From NCBI GenBank assembly GCA_004802705.1, contig SGPL01000078.1, positions 21,172-85,171 on the forward strand: a stretch of DNA of 64,000 bases, in the 5' to 3' direction. Positions 1 through 13,142 of the stretch are shown here, piece after piece (the stretch's first letter is position 1; each line of letters begins with the position of its first letter). Source of the stretch: Bondarzewia mesenterica. Its lineage: Eukaryota; Basidiomycota; Agaricomycetes; Russulales; Bondarzewiaceae. The position numbers and the translations under genes were made by a program. Under the pieces are notes generated by a model. The model worked only from the letters and a program-made list of their open reading frames with translations, was not told the origin of the DNA and ran no database searches.

Positions 1-39
1 CTCGACTCGCTCAGTGTACTTTACTTTTTTTTTCATCAG

Positions 40-2804
40 AGAGACACGCGAGGAGGTCGAATTAGCGAAGCTTCGTGCAGAGAGACCGAAGTTGCAACAA
101 CAGTTTGCCGATCTGAAGCGTGGGCTGGCGGTCGTCACCGATGCAGAGTGGGAGAACATTCCAGAGGTGGGCAATCTCACACGGAAAAAACGGCGCAAAG
201 ATGAGAGGTCATTTGTCGTTCCGGACAGCGTCATTGTCGGTGATAGGACCAAGGGCGAGTATGAGAGTGCGCTTGACCCTATGCAACAGAAGGTGTGTAC
301 AGTGTCTTCGGCTTACTAGCAGTCAACTAATGCATGGCTACAGCAGGGCGGATTTGAGACCCCAGCTGACTCAGGAACTCTGACCAACTTCGTGGAAATT
401 GGTCAAGCTCGTGATAAAATCCTCTCTCTCAAACTTGATCAGGTGCGTAGCTCTGTCATATCATCATGCTCTGCTGTTCACCCACCCCATTCAGATCTCG
501 GGGACGTCAACAACCTCAGGTTCCGCAACATCCGTGGATCCAAAGGGGTATCTCACTTCCCTAAACAGTGTCGTGCTCAAAACCGATGCCGAAATTGGTG
601 ACATCAAGCGGGCGAGGATGCTTTTCGATTCATTGGTCAAGTCAAATCCAAAACACGCTCCTGGATGGATTGCTGCCGCAGCATTGGAGGAGCACGCTGG
701 GCGTATGGTGGCAGCGCGCAAGTTGATAAAGATGGGCTGTGAGCAGTGTCCTAAAAGTGAGGATGTCTGGTTGGAAGCCGCAAGGTTGCATGTAAGAGAA
801 ACCTCCCACCTGCATTCGATGCTTGCTTACCTAACCTTGTCCAGAACAATGAGGATGCGAAAGTAATTTTGGCAAACGCGGTGCAGCACGTTGGACAGAG
901 CGTCAAAATCTGGCTTGCGGCAGCTGACCTGGAACACGATGCAAAGGCCAAGAAACGTGTGCTTCGTAAAGGTGCGTAGTATATTCGGACGCAACAATTG
1001 TCCATCACTGACAGCGCGGCCAGCCCTTGAACACATTCCAAATTCCGTACGGCTTTGGAAAGAAACCGTTAACCTTGAAAGCTCGGCATCAGATGCACGT
1101 ATCCTTCTCGCACGGGCGGTCGAAGTGATACCACTTTCTGTCGAGCTGTGGTTAACACTTGCTCGGCTGGAGACCCCTGAAAAGGCGAAAGCCGTGCTGA
1201 ACAAAGCTCGGAAGGCCGTACCAACATCGCATGACATTTGGATAGCCGCCGGTCGATTGCTTGAGCAGGAGGCATATGCCGCGGAAAAGTCGGAAGCAGG
1301 TCGAGAGAAAGAGCTGAATGCGGTTGACAAGACGATTGAGATGGGTGTGCGGGAATTGCGCAGGCATCAGGTTTTGCTAACGAGAGAACAGTGGTTGAAG
1401 GAAGCTGAACGGTGCGAGACCGAAGGCTCTCCCAGGACATGCGAAGCTATCATCAAGGCAACTGTGGCGATGGAGGTGGAGGAAGAGGACAGACTGGATA
1501 CATGGGTTGGGGACGCGGAGAGTGCAGAATCCAGAGGGAAGGTCGGAACGGCTAAGGCCATCATTGCTTACGCTCTGCGCGTGTTTCCCGACAAGCGCGA
1601 TCTCTGGCGGCGTGCAGCGGATTTGGAGAAGGCACACGGCACTCGCGAATCTCTCGACGCGATCCTAGCCCGCTCGGTTCAGCATTGCCCGCAAGCAGAA
1701 GTTCTATGGTTGATGTGGGCTAAGGAGAAATGGATGGGTGGAGACGTGCCGCAAGCGCGAGAGGTGTTGGAGAAGGCTTTCGTCGCAAACCCTGAGAGCG
1801 AACAGATTTGGCTGGCAGCTGTCAAGTTGGATGCGGAGAACGGAGAGTTAGGCGTCGCAAGGGAGCTGCTGGTCCGCGCCCGAACAGTGGCTGACACCGA
1901 AAGGGTAAGTGCATCTGACTTTTCCAGAATATCTTCAATCTAACAATTGCTTTAGATTTGGATGAAATCAGCCGTGTTTGAGCGGCAGCAAGGTCAGATC
2001 GAGGCTGCGATGTCCACCGTTTCGACCGCCATTTCGAAGTATCCGAAATTCGGCAAATTGTACATGATTCAAGGTCAACTCTACGAATCGCAAAAGAATT
2101 ATGCTGCGGCTCGCGCTTCTTACGCGGCAGGTCTCAAGGCGGTTCCCAAGGAAGTTACTCTATGGATATTGGCCAGCCGATTGGAGGAAGCGGATGGAAA
2201 AAGCATCCGGGCTCGGGCAATCCTCGATAAAGCGCGACTAGTCAATCCTAAAACGGATAGACTTTGGGCTGAAGCTGTAGGTGTCGAGGAACGATCGGGC
2301 GGCGCAGCGCAGGCAAAAACAATGTTGGCACGAGGACTGCAGGAGTGCCCGGAATCTGGCTTGTTGTGGTCGATGGCCATTTGGGCCGAGCCACGACCAT
2401 CGCGCAAGTCAAAGTCGGTGGATGCTCTCAAAAAATGCCAGGATGACCCGACAGTCATTTGCACTGTCGCTCGTTTATTCTGGGCGGAGCGAAAGATTGA
2501 GAAGGCAAGGCAATGGTTTGGGCGTGCGGTGGGTGCGGACCCAGATTTGGGCGATGCTTGGGGCTGGTGGTTGAAGTTTGAAAGACAGCATGGTGTTAAG
2601 GTGCGCGCGCTATTGGTTGTTTCTAGATATTCGATCTCATCTACTTTTACTCTGTTCCAGGAGCACCAAGATGAGGTCATAAACAGATGTGTAGCAGCCG
2701 AACCTCATCATGGTCCGACATGGCAGGCTATAGCGAAAGATGACAAAAACGCGGGCAAGAAGGTGCAGGATATTTTGGAGCTCGTCGCTGCTGCTCTGCG
2801 GTGA
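40..2804 (+). CDS. PRP6: Pre-mRNA splicing factor Prp6/Prp1 (U4/U6.U5 tri-snRNP), 5' truncated by window start
   Basis: Spliceosomal scaffold protein that bridges U5 and U4/U6 snRNPs in the nucleus. The window opens in an intron; after a T-rich tract ending in CAG the first exon starts near 40. It carries the end of the PRP1 N-terminal domain (motifs EWENIPEVGNLTRKKR, SFVVPDS, LDPMQQK). Downstream exons (about 354-440, 496-793, 847-970, 1021-1902, 1956-2599, 2661-2804) form a long array of HAT/TPR-like helical repeats with recurring W-x-x-A-A and P-x-S/D-x-x-x-W patterns (KHAPGWIAAA, PQAEVLWLMWAKEKW, CPESGLLWSMAIW), as in the family. The stop is TGA at 2802. The N-terminal few hundred residues lie outside the window. 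The identity is firm; individual exon edges are approximate. Confidence 0.93.
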
Positions 2805-4539
2805 ACGGGATGGCGAGGAGTTTGTATCATACTGGTAGGCATAGGTTATTAGATCACTTGTCCTCGTGTACTGCTTAAGGTTTTTTAATTTATATTGGTC
2901 TCCCTTACTGCGATTGGCATTGCATAGCAGAGACGGTCTCTTCCCCATTGCATTCATTTGGCCTGCCATCGAACGCAGTGACTTGACTAGCCGCCTCGGC
3001 TCGGCGACTTGATGCTGATGAATGCATGCTATTGCACTATACCTGACCGGTGTATGATCGTACGACGTCAGTGGCTTGGCGCCGGTTCACTGGATTGCTC
3101 GCGTTGCACACACCCAACGCAAAATTGCTATGATCGGTTATGCATTTCCTGACTCCACTTCATAATGCGTTGCGCACACTATTTCTGGAGACAGATTAAA
3201 CGCAACCAGCCAACCTCGAGACTTCGCGATGGAGTAAGAGAGGCAGGCGTTCTTTTGGGCTGTGTCTGACCCTTACAGTAGAAGACACCATCAACCAAAA
3301 TTTTCCACTCCTGGACAAAAGGTTTGTTTCCTTTAGACACCTTCAGTGCTTTCGATTAATGTCCGCGTGGTCAGAAGATACCTCCCCACACTTCCCCCCG
3401 GTGTGCGCACCCCGAATCAGCCCGAATCATAACTGCCCCGCACCGGCCCCACAATTCGTGCACATCACTTTAATCACTTGATCTTTGTCTTCTTTCTCGC
3501 GTTGTTCGAAAGCTCTTTTGAGCCATTCTGTTGCGCCCGGAGTAGAAGTGAGTCCCGCGTACCTTGGGCCAAGACACTCTTGGCCTCAAGTTGACGCATG
3601 CGGTCTTTTTGTATACTTTCAACTAACTGACCAGACAAATGCAAACAGATATCTGAGTTCCGCTCTCTTTGTGAACTGTCGATAGAGCGGATAGCAGACA
3701 AGGTCGTTTCCCCGCTACTCACAATGTGTTACATCTAATAACCTCGGCGGTGCAGGGATGACTCTTCCAGACCCCTTGTACAGTGTGACCTTTGCCTGGT
3801 AACTGCATGTACTGCAGACGCGGTGGTCACCTGCCTGCAGGAGGTACCAGGCCTCCTGCTCTCCCTTTAGAAACCGTTTAGGCTCGACCCCCCCGATCAC
3901 AGAACTGTGGCGCGACGGATCATAAAGTGGTCAGGCGGCGCTCAACGTTAACGGCCCTCCTTTTTTTTTTTGATCCGCCTCCTTTGAGGCGCTCATATTA
4001 TATTTTGACTATATCAGTATGCGCCGCTCATTTCAACAAGGCGCGCCGTACTTATTTCATTCCACGGGATGATTCCCGCCTCAATTATTCGCAGCGCGCT
4101 GCCGGACGGGCCGTGATGATCTTTTATGCGTCGCGTCGCCCCGTCAAAATCCACACTGATGCGTGCGTGACAGAACCTTCTGAGACATCCTATCATACTT
4201 GCGTTTTTTTTTCGCACGATTACATGTTCTGACCATCAGCCTCTTCACCCAGGTCACTGAGTAGATTACATACCGTCCATGACTTTGCACCTTTGAACCT
4301 CCTTGACCTATCTTTCGACGCAAAGAAGACGGGTATTTCAAAGACCATGTAACCCCAGACGCTATTTCAGGTACGGTGTGGGGCGTAGGGCTCGGACCGG
4401 TCATGCGGTGGGGGTGGGGGAGCGCCTATATTACCGCAATTGGAAATACATTAATTGCATCGCACAGGGCGCCTTAAAAGGCGGGCAGTCTTCACACTCT
4501 TATCCTCGTGGATCTCTCTTGCACCCGTGTCCTCTCCCA
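2805..4539. other. Intergenic region between PRP6 and the JEN-type transporter
   Basis: About 1.7 kb with no supported gene. Open frames here are short and lack family motifs or matching splice sites. It holds T-rich runs (3961-3971, 4206-4212), and an 8-bp perfect inverted repeat, GCAGGAGG/CCTCCTGC, at 3837-3844 and 3852-3859 around a 7-nt loop. The last 150 bp, with TTAAAAGG near 4473 and a pyrimidine-rich run before 4540, look like the transporter promoter. Confidence 0.5.
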
Positions 4540-6369
4540 ATGGCTCCCTACTTCCTGCGCAATCTTGTCCCTCGCCCCGAAGTAAGACATGAAGGGAGGC
4601 CGCTATGGGAGGCCCTCAAATCCGTCACCTGGATGCAGTGGGCTCTCTTCTGGTCAGGGTGAGTGCATTCGTCTTTCTGAAGCAATCTCAGCTGAATGTG
4701 AGACCTGTCTGCAGTTGGCTGGCATGGACATGCGATGCCATCGATTTCTTCTCCGTATCCCTCAGCGTTGGTCGCCTGCAGACTCAGTTCCATAAAGCAG
4801 ACACCAGCTCGATCGTGCGTTTTGGAATCGAGCGCGTCCCGGCTGTGTCCATCTGACTCTTTCTCACAGACGACAGCCATCACCCTCACCCTCCTCTTTC
4901 GTTCGATTGGTGCCGTGAGTCTCTGGTCCTGTCGCCGTCGCCTGTCAAATATTAATTCAATATTTGCTCTTTTTCCAGGTCGTATTTGGCATCATCTCCG
5001 ACCGCTACGGCCGCAAATGGCCGCTCGTCTGGAACTTGATGCTTTGTGCTGTCCTCGAACTCGGTTCCGGCTTTGTTCAAACTTTCCGCCAATTCCTTGC
5101 TGTCCGTTCATTATTCGGCGTCGCTATGGGCGGCATCTGGGGACTTGCCGCAGCTACGTCCCTTGAGAATCTACCCATGGAGACTCGTGGCCTTGCATCC
5201 GGTGTCCTCCAGCAAGGATATGCCGTCGGGTACCTCTTCGCAGCCGTCTTAAACCTCCGTCTCGTTCCAGAAACCGCCACAACCTGGCGCTCGCTCTTCT
5301 GGACCGCTTCCGGCATTTCCGCATTTGCCGCCTTCATCCGCGCTTTATTGCCCGAAAGCGATGTATTCATCCGCGCTCGCGAAGCTGAGCGTGCCTCCGG
5401 TGCGAATACCACCAAAAAAACCAAGGTTTTCATCCGCGAGGTTCGAGCCATGCTCAAGCAGCACTGGCTCCTCTGTATTTACGCCGTACTTCTCATGACG
5501 GGTTCGTCTTCATTTTTTTTTTTCGCACCACACTCGTCGTCTTGACCTTCTCTTCCAGGCTTCAACTTCCTATCTCACGGCTCGCAAGACTTGTACCCGA
5601 CGTACCTCACCCAGTCCAAGGGTTTTGACAATTACCACTCCACCGTTGCCACCATCATCGGCAACTGCGGCGCCATAGCGGGTGGGGGTATCGCTGGTTG
5701 GTTGTCCCAGTATCTCGGGCGCCGTTTGACCATTGTCTCCTTCGTGCTCCTCCTCGGCGCCTTCATCCCGCTTTGGATTCTTCCTAACTCCTTTGGCGCT
5801 CTCTCTGCGGGCGCTTTCTGGGTCCAATTTGGTGTTCAGGGCGCATGGGGTGTCATTCCCATCCAACTCGCCGAAATGTCACCACCCGCGTTCCGCGCGA
5901 CCTTCCCGGGTGTCGCGTATCAACTGGGAAATGTGCGTTTGCTCGCACCCTGTCTTCTGCTTACCTAATTTTTTTTTTCTGATACAGATGGTTTCGTCGG
6001 CGTCCGCGCAAATTGAGGCTCGCGGCGGTAAAAACCTGAGAACTACGGTCATCAGAAACGGTGTCCCCACAAACGTGCCGGACTATGCCACCGTGCAGGG
6101 CATTCTCATCGGCGTCGTGGCCGCCTTTGTTATCGTCATCACCATCATTGGTCCAGAGTACGTGCTTCTCTCTATCCCGTGCTTCTAAATTAGGCTGACT
6201 TATCTGCCCTTACAGAAATCACAGCTCACACTTTGAGAAAGCAAAGACGGCATTCGAGGAGGGTGCGGGGAACGACGAGCTTCGCGAGGCAGAGGATCAA
6301 AAGCAGGAGCCGGAGCGTGCTGATTCAGTACGATCGGTCGTCGTGGACGAGAAGAGGGATATTGTGTAG
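4540..6369 (+). CDS. JEN1: JEN-family monocarboxylate/proton symporter (MFS)
   Basis: Plasma-membrane major facilitator likely importing lactate, pyruvate or related carboxylates with protons. Seven exons (4540-4658, 4715-4814, 4870-4914, 4979-5501, 5559-5932, 5988-6157, 6216-6369) splice in frame to 494 residues. The N-terminus has the typical LAWTCDAIDFFSVSL first helix, followed by the MFS loop DRYGRKWPL. The diagnostic JEN signature N-x-x-S/T-H-x-S/T-Q-D-x-x-x-T is present as NFLSHGSQDLYPT at the start of exon 5. The tail is acidic and lysine-rich. The chosen ATG at 4540 precedes a normal cytosolic N-terminus. JEN homologues also include dicarboxylate transporters, so the exact substrate is not fixed by sequence. 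Confidence 0.92.
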
Positions 6370-7067
6370 GACTTTTCCCGAATGCGTTACTTATTTATGC
6401 AGCGATGATTTTTTACAGCGAGGAGATTTGAAGTTTGTAACGAGTAACCTGTATCGGCATCTTTCTTCTTTTGTTGGGCACGCGTAACAATAATGAAATG
6501 ACTTATTATGTTCATCTTGGAGAACGTGTTTCTGCGTGGTGTTTTGTGCATGTGCTAAGGTCGCTGAGTACAGCTGTCCCTGTTTCGATGTCGAGGCAGA
6601 CCCTGGCAGACCACCAACTGGTACATATGTATACTCGCTTTGCTAAATTCTTTTTTGAGGTTCCTGGGGAGGGGGGGAGATCGACTGAGATCGACAGGAC
6701 CTGACAAAACGGTGGGGAAAAGCAAGAGTTAAAATTTCAAAAACTTCACTGCTTGAGAAGCTCAAGGCCTCGACTCGGAGTGGGTCAATTGTTCAGACGC
6801 CAAAATAATACGACTGATGCTGGTAAGTATTCAAATATTCAGATCCAGGGATAGGATTAGCTTATAGTAGACGGTGTAGGAACAACGGAGGAGAGCGGGA
6901 AAGTGGCCCTCCGCCGTAAATGACGCTGTACAGTGCTTAGAAGTCTAGAAACTGAATACCAGCATAGACCGGATGAACCCTCAAATTCTGATGAGATAGC
7001 CGCTACGATGAGTAGTGACTTGCAACACACCTCAATAATATGTACCCCGGGACCGAGGAACATCCAA
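6370..7067. other. Intergenic region between convergent transporter and LYR genes
   Basis: About 700 bp between two convergent stop codons (6369 and 7068), so it is expected to hold both 3' UTRs. AT-rich, with a G-run at 6669-6678. No gene or repeat recognised. Confidence 0.5.
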
Positions 7068-8398
7068 TTACACCTGAGAGTGTTTCAAGCTGCTCTCTTC
7101 GCGAGGCCATCCAGCTTCGACGTTTGACTCAGCCCGCCGCTTCAAATTCTCCCGCTGAATCTCAGCTTCCATGTGTTCCAACCTGGCCAGATCTTCTTCG
7201 CCATACTGATCCTCTGGTGGCTTGATTTTCCACCCCATCTTCCTCTTCAGCATTCCCACATACCCGACTTCGCTCACACTCTGCCTCACGACATGCATCT
7301 CCCTCATCTTCTTGGGCGACCACCTCTCCATCACTTGTGTCGGATAACCGAGATATCTCCTTTTACGCCTCCTGAACGTGTCCTCACCTCGCTTCTCTCT
7401 CCGCACCTCTCTCTGAGTGTTGACTCCACGCTCTTTCCGCGCCGCCCTGAGCTCTAAGAGCAGTTTACGGGGGAATTTCGCACTCGCACGCGCGGTATCG
7501 AGTTCGAAAGACTTTTGGTAATCCCGCAATCGAAATACGATGTACCTGTACCATTCCATCTTGCAGTCGCCATAAACGGGTTCAAACTCTTGACCCATCC
7601 GCATAGCCTCTTGCTTCAACGCGTTTTCAAAAGCCACTTCAAGCCTCATGTCTTGGAGAAAACCTAACAACTGACGCTGTTTTGCGATGCGTTTGAATCG
7701 CGCCTTCTTTCGACTATTGATCATCCCGGTAATGTGTATTGGCTGCGGTCTGAGTCGTGGTAGGGGCCCGTGTTCATACCTCGGGCGCATGGCACAACCA
7801 AGCATGATGGGACGATTTCGCAGGCGGTCTTGCCATACCTAAAAAGGTGTTTGAGTGGCGAACAACAAAACGTAAGGGAAGGACGGTACATACGGCTTCC
7901 CTAAGGAGAGTACGCTTGAAAGCCTCCTTATCCCGTTTCGCGGCGATCAAGCTACTATACCGTTCTAGTACCGCTCGCCAGTGCTGGTCGCCCTCTCGAG
8001 CTTTTATAAAAATATCTAACCACTATCTATCATCAGTTTTGCGTGAGAGTAGCGCGGGAGACCAATGCGCACGTTGTAGCCCCTCTCAAGCAGTTCTTTC
8101 GTGCGCCTGGGACTGTTGCAAAGACGATACACATTGAACATCCTAGTAATCCTAAAGCTAACCTTGACGGATATATCGTCAAAATGGGCATGCTTCCGCC
8201 TGGAAAGCATAGGAGAGTGCGTACATGGTCGGTAGGCGAATTCTTCAACAGCCCACGGTAGAGTGTCCATAGCGTTGGTATTCGATGTGCACCGAGTTCG
8301 AAGAAGAATACGCGTGGTCGGACGCGCTTGAGCGGCGAAATGAGGCTGGCCAATCGTTCGCGGTAAGCTAGAGACGACGGAGTCGGTAGTTGAAGCAT
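7068..8398 (-). CDS. LYR-motif (Complex1_LYR) mitochondrial-type protein with long basic C-terminus
   Basis: Four exons on the minus strand (8398-8225, 8162-8073, 8022-7894, 7838-7068) join in frame to about 387 residues. Exon 1 has the LYR signature in LWTLYRGLLKNSP near residue 46. Exons 2-3 complete the three-helix domain (FRITRMFNVYRL, TKELLERGY, WLDIFIKAREGDQHW). LYR proteins act as adaptors for Fe-S cluster delivery or respiratory complex assembly in mitochondria. The long tail contains PRLRPQPIHITGMI and a run of basic coiled-coil-like sequence (RKERGVNTQREVRREKRGE), which makes the protein far larger than the ~100-residue classical LYR factors. It resembles the larger 'Cup1-like' fungal LYR proteins, but I cannot confirm the orthologue. 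The first-exon start is uncertain. Confidence 0.75.
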
Positions 8399-8810
8399 TC
8401 CTCAACAAGTAGTTTGGCAGAACCTCTGGTTATTTGGGTAGGCGTGCTGAGGCTAGGTTACTTCATGAGAGTGGGGAAATGTGAAGCAACAGTAGATTGT
8501 CGAACCCAGAGGAGATGAGCAACGTCAACAGTTAAGTACAAGGTGAGTCAGAGCTAAACGGTACAGTCTGGTACAGTTTTAGTCACAAGACTGAGATGAA
8601 AGGCGCGTTGTGTCACACATAATGTGACATGCATTCTCTGGAGTTCTCTGGTCTCCGTTGCGACCTTCGTGACTGCGTGGTAAGTGGTACTTGACTTGAA
8701 GTACGTTGAGTATATCATTACGGAGCACGACAATGCCAATCTGCCCAGACGCGCATACATATACTTTTGGCGAGTTACGAAACTCTGAAAAGCACATGCC
8801 TACCGTAGTA
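8399..8810. other. Intergenic spacer between two minus-strand genes
   Basis: About 410 bp between the stop of the KRE33/NAT10 gene and the start of the LYR gene, both on the minus strand. It should hold the acetyltransferase 3' UTR and the LYR promoter. No motif stands out. Confidence 0.45.
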
Positions 8811-11800
8811 CTACCGCTTGGCCTTCTTGCCTCTCCTCGTCTTTTTTTTTTTCGTCCCCCTCACCACCTTCGCCAGCAGCCCCGTCCGCCTTTCGCTTGC
8901 TGCCCGCCACAACACTCTTCACACTCACGACCGTCGATCTCCCCTTCGCATTGGCCAGACTGCTCTGCATCTGCGCTTCCGCGTTGGACCAATCTGCAGA
9001 TGCGTCGTTGATGGCATACCTGCATCATTGCACGGAGAGACTGATGATGAGCATGAACTGCAGATCATGCATGCGCAGGGTGGAAACCAAAGGTGTGCCT
9101 GGATAAAAATATGCTCACCGACTGAGATCCAGAGCATCAATCATCGCGCGTTGCTTCTCCCGCAGCGCATTCGTCACCTCTCCTCCCGCTTCGTCAAGCT
9201 CAGCTTCCATGCTTTTCAATCCTTGCTCCGCAGAGACTTGCAAACTCTCGCCTCCGACACGTGAGCCAGCTATGGCAGGCTGTGCGAAGGCATCAGGGAT
9301 ACTCGCACTGATTGCGGCTTTTTGGATATTCTGCAACTTTGTCGTCACTTTTCGAACGAGCTTCACGAAAAGTGCCAGGGCTTGTGAGACGGGCAGCTGC
9401 AGTTCGCTCTGCATCACAGCAAAAGATGGGATACGGCCGCGGGGAATGACGCGGATCAGACGAAGTACAAGCGACGAATTCTAGGAAATAACGAACCTCG
9501 ACTTCCTCGACACTCTTTCGCTGCAACCCCATTCCAAGCAAGAGGCTGCTTTGGATCGCGCTTAAACGCATCGCCTCGCCGAGACGTTTCTCAAAGTATA
9601 GTGACGCGACAGTCGGAAGGAGGTCAAGTATGACATGATAATCCAAAGCGTTTTGAGCATAAGATTCCAATCGCTTGAGATCGAATGGCGTCATAAGGAA
9701 GGAAAGCTCAGTAGAAGCGAGCTCTACAGGAAAAGAGGCAAATAAGAACGGGTCAAGAAAGTAGTAGTCAAGAAACTCCAAACCTGGCGACGCGTCAAGA
9801 TACTTGACACCAGCATTCGCAGCTTCAAGAACACTCAGTCCCATGACACTCCCAAAGTCACGAAATTTAAATGAGAGCAGAGAAAGGAACGCCGGCGGAA
9901 GTCTAGTCAGATTGGAAGGAGAGTTGTCAGCTATCGTACATAGAAACGGAAAGTTCGACTTCACCCTTCGCAAACTCTCCTAGCCACTGAAGTTCTTCGT
10001 CACCTGCGGAGTTGAGACCCCGGACCATGACGCAACTGTGCTCCCCTGTGAGCTCGCTCTGCGTTTGGCGAATATAAAGCGGGACATATCCTGCTCGTTT
10101 CCAAAATCTGTCGGCGTCATGAAGTCATAGTAAGCCGTCTGTTCGTGATGAAAAAAATCGGACAAACCGAAGAAGTTGCGGAGTTAGTCCATAGGATACT
10201 CCCAGGTAATCCAGATTCTCTGGTTTCCGTTCAGTCAGGCGTTGCAAAAGAGGGGGCATTGCAGTTGGTGAGCGGATGGTGAGACTGTCGGTGAGAAGGT
10301 CTGTTGACTATAACAAAGGTCAGAAATGGGACCAGACTTTGGAGAGAACACTGACGTACTTCATCAACCGCCGCTGCGTCTGGATACAACGGCTCTGCCC
10401 GTGAAAATTCATCAAGGTTTAAGTATTCTCCTGAATAATAGGCATTGAGCGCCTGCAGAGCTCGAGCGCCATACCCCATCTGAGAAATGGAGCACAGAAC
10501 GTCAGTCGTAGAGATTATGCACGACTCCGCGAGGTGAACGTACGTTGGCATAATCGGGGTGTGTCGCAATCCGCACAACTCTCGCTCCACTCATCAACGC
10601 AAATTTACCCTCCTGGAACTGCTGAGCAACAAGCCAAGGGATCATATCCCCACCTGCTCGCAAACCCCTGCTCAATCCGTCCATGATAGCCTGCCGACTT
10701 ATATTACCTTCCAGCGCAACCTGTAATACGACCAAAGGCTCTGGTAGATGACTCTCGTCATCCTTGATTGGGGGAAGGAGTACAAAGAGGTGGTGTGCTG
10801 GTGCGTCGGACATGAGCTGCAGATCGTTCGGCTGATTTTTGTAGTGAGACGCAACATATAACGCCATCATGCGCTGGAGGAATACTTCCGACGCAGGGTG
10901 ATAGGAGAAAAGGGTGTCTCGAGATACGTAGAATAGTTCGCACTGTGAAGGGTGCCGTGTGCCGTGATGTATCGAACGTGGTGCCGCTGTAGCATCGAGG
11001 CACAGAAGACCATTCAGCCAGCGCTCGATACGGTCGCCAGCAGCGTACCGGATGGGAGTTTCCAGCTTGATCTCGCGGAGTGTGCGCGCCTTCAGTGGAG
11101 CGGCATGTGAAAGCCTTTTTGTAGAGGAAGTCGCGTCCTCAGATGTCAATGACGCATCTTTTGAGAGCGAGGGACGGGTGGATTCTCGCAGTTGTTGGAT
11201 GAGTTTGAGGGATAGTGAACGGCCTGTGCCTTCGTAACCGTTGATGGTAGAGGCTAGGAAAACCAGATATGGTCCTATCAGGTTGCGCACAAGAGGGAGG
11301 GGAATGGCGGCGGCTTCATCAATGATGACGAGCTCTGCTTGGCCAAGTACGTGAGCATCTTGGGGTTGGATATACTGGGAAAAACTCGTTGGCTTCAAAA
11401 ATCGAGGCGAATTATGAAAACTTACCTGGATGGTTTGCCGATGCTGTCGGAAAACATTTACACGTACAATAGCCTTATTGAAATCCGGATTCGTGCTTTG
11501 AGCAATGTCATAGTCCAGATGCTCCTCATAGCCAAGGGCATCCATACCCTTGAAAATGAATTCAAAGAGCGTCTTCAGATTTTCTGGGTTGGGACTTGTC
11601 ACAAAAATATTCGAGTACCCATGAGCTAGGGCGGCCGCAACAGCCAAGCCTAGAGCTGCTGATTTACCGCGTCCACGCCCAGCTGTCAGAGTCACTGTCG
11701 AGCTCAAAGTCTTTTCTGCAATGGCATCGACGAAGGTGAGAATTGCCTGCGCCTGTTCGGTTGTCCTGGCCAGTTTGACAAGCTCGCCAACGGGCTTGGT

Positions 11801-12677
11801 GTCCACAAGGCTGTCCTTGAGCTCCTTGAGCTCGGACTGTTCCTTGCCCTTGCCTCGGTCCTCCTCTATGGCCTTGATGTCTTTCCCGCGTGAGATAGGT
11901 AGGACATTCAGCTCATCATCAAGAACAAGGCAGTCATCGCATGAGCCTAGTGATAGGATGAAGCGTTCGTTGAACCGTGCGACTACGGAATCATGAGATG
12001 ATGTTCGATATCTCGCGTGGACGTCCTGTTTTTGATGAACATGAGTGCCCCTTGACTCGAGAGCGCACTCACCATGGTCATGTTGTATAGCTGCCGTAGC
12101 GACGTCATTGTCTTAAGCAACAGGACCACCAGCCCACCACCTTCGACGGTCTCGATTGTCCGAGCAAGCAAATTTGGTGTGATCGCCTCGAAGTCTTGTA
12201 GAACGAGCATTCCATACGTGTTACCAAGAATTTTATAAGATTCTTTGTAATAACTGAAGCGCTATGAGCGTGAGCGGGCCCGCACAAGTCATAGTCGATG
12301 GTCGCTCACGTATATCGGATGTCTGTAACAGTGACAAATATCTCGAATGGGTTCTGCTCGTTTGCATCTCGAATACCTCGTTTTACATCGCGCTTTATCT
12401 TGGCTTCCCGTTTCTTCCGATGGCTAATTAATATGCAGTGAGGGAGATGCGTAGACACCATTGGATAGAATAGGACGTACGTCGTAAACCCAAGGTCCTT
12501 CTTATAGCACCAAAGCACTGATGGACGAGCGGAAACTCTGGCTTGGGAGAGCAAGAAGTGCAGGTTGACAATTTGATCGCGACCCTTGTCTCCTACGAGA
12601 ACCATAAACGATCTGTGGTTTTTCTTGACATTGTTGTTAATGAGGATGGGTATCCGTGGATCCAATTGTTTTCGCAT
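8811..12677 (-). CDS. KRE33: RNA cytidine acetyltransferase (18S rRNA and tRNA ac4C), Kre33/NAT10
   Basis: Nucleolar ATP-dependent enzyme that acetylates cytidines in 18S rRNA and, with an adaptor, in tRNAs; it is also needed for small-subunit assembly. It starts with the hallmark MRKQLDPRIPILI and VGDKGRDQIVNLH (exon 12677-12481), then THRKKREAKIKRD (12423-12310), LVLQDFEAITPNLLART (12253-12073) and an exon from 12025 to 11426. This last exon carries the Walker A TAGRGRGKSAALG. The exon 11374-10544 has ELVIIDEAAAIPLP (Walker B) and the GNAT region ARVVRIATHPDYA, which continues into MGYGARALQAL. Later exons contain SYGLTPQLLR and FWKRAGYVPLYIRQT. The tail ends in a lysine-rich nucleolar-type stretch and TAG at 8811. 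About 1,050 residues, full length for the family. Confidence 0.96.
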
Positions 12678-13142
12678 GAGAGGAGGCTAAGTCCAAATAA
12701 CACGATCAGACTTCGGAGAGCAAAGGGAAATCGCTAGCGAGAGAAGAGAATTCCACAGGAAGGTAGGAGAACCCGAATTGTCTATCCTGAGCAAATAAAG
12801 CACAGCGTTAACTTGCAACACAACTCGATTGTGAAGTTTTGGAGAGACGCTATAACGTCAGCCACGTGTTGATCAGTCACAATCTTATCTGATAATATTG
12901 TAAGTACCGTTCGAAAGCACCCAATCGGCTGTCGTCGAATTTCATCCTGGACGCTGCCACGATAGCTGATTCACTAGCCATCTTATTCCTCATCATTTTG
13001 ATCTGACATTGACTTCCAGGATTTTGTATCATTAGCATCCACAAGCACCGAGCGCTGGTGAGATCGGTTTCCAATCAATGAAGTTCTGTTTTCCTGCTAA
13101 TTTGACTCGGGCTCCTCATCATTTAGGCCGCCAATATACTAA
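12678..13142. other. Divergent promoter region between KRE33/NAT10 and the BTB gene
   Basis: A 465-bp region between two start codons facing apart, so it must serve as promoter and 5' UTR for both. No TATA box is evident near either start. I see no small gene in it. Confidence 0.5.

Noticed and set aside
3837..3859. 8-bp inverted repeat with 7-nt loop
   Set aside because: Could form a small hairpin, but there is no adjacent gene end or U-run, and such repeats occur by chance in 64 kb.
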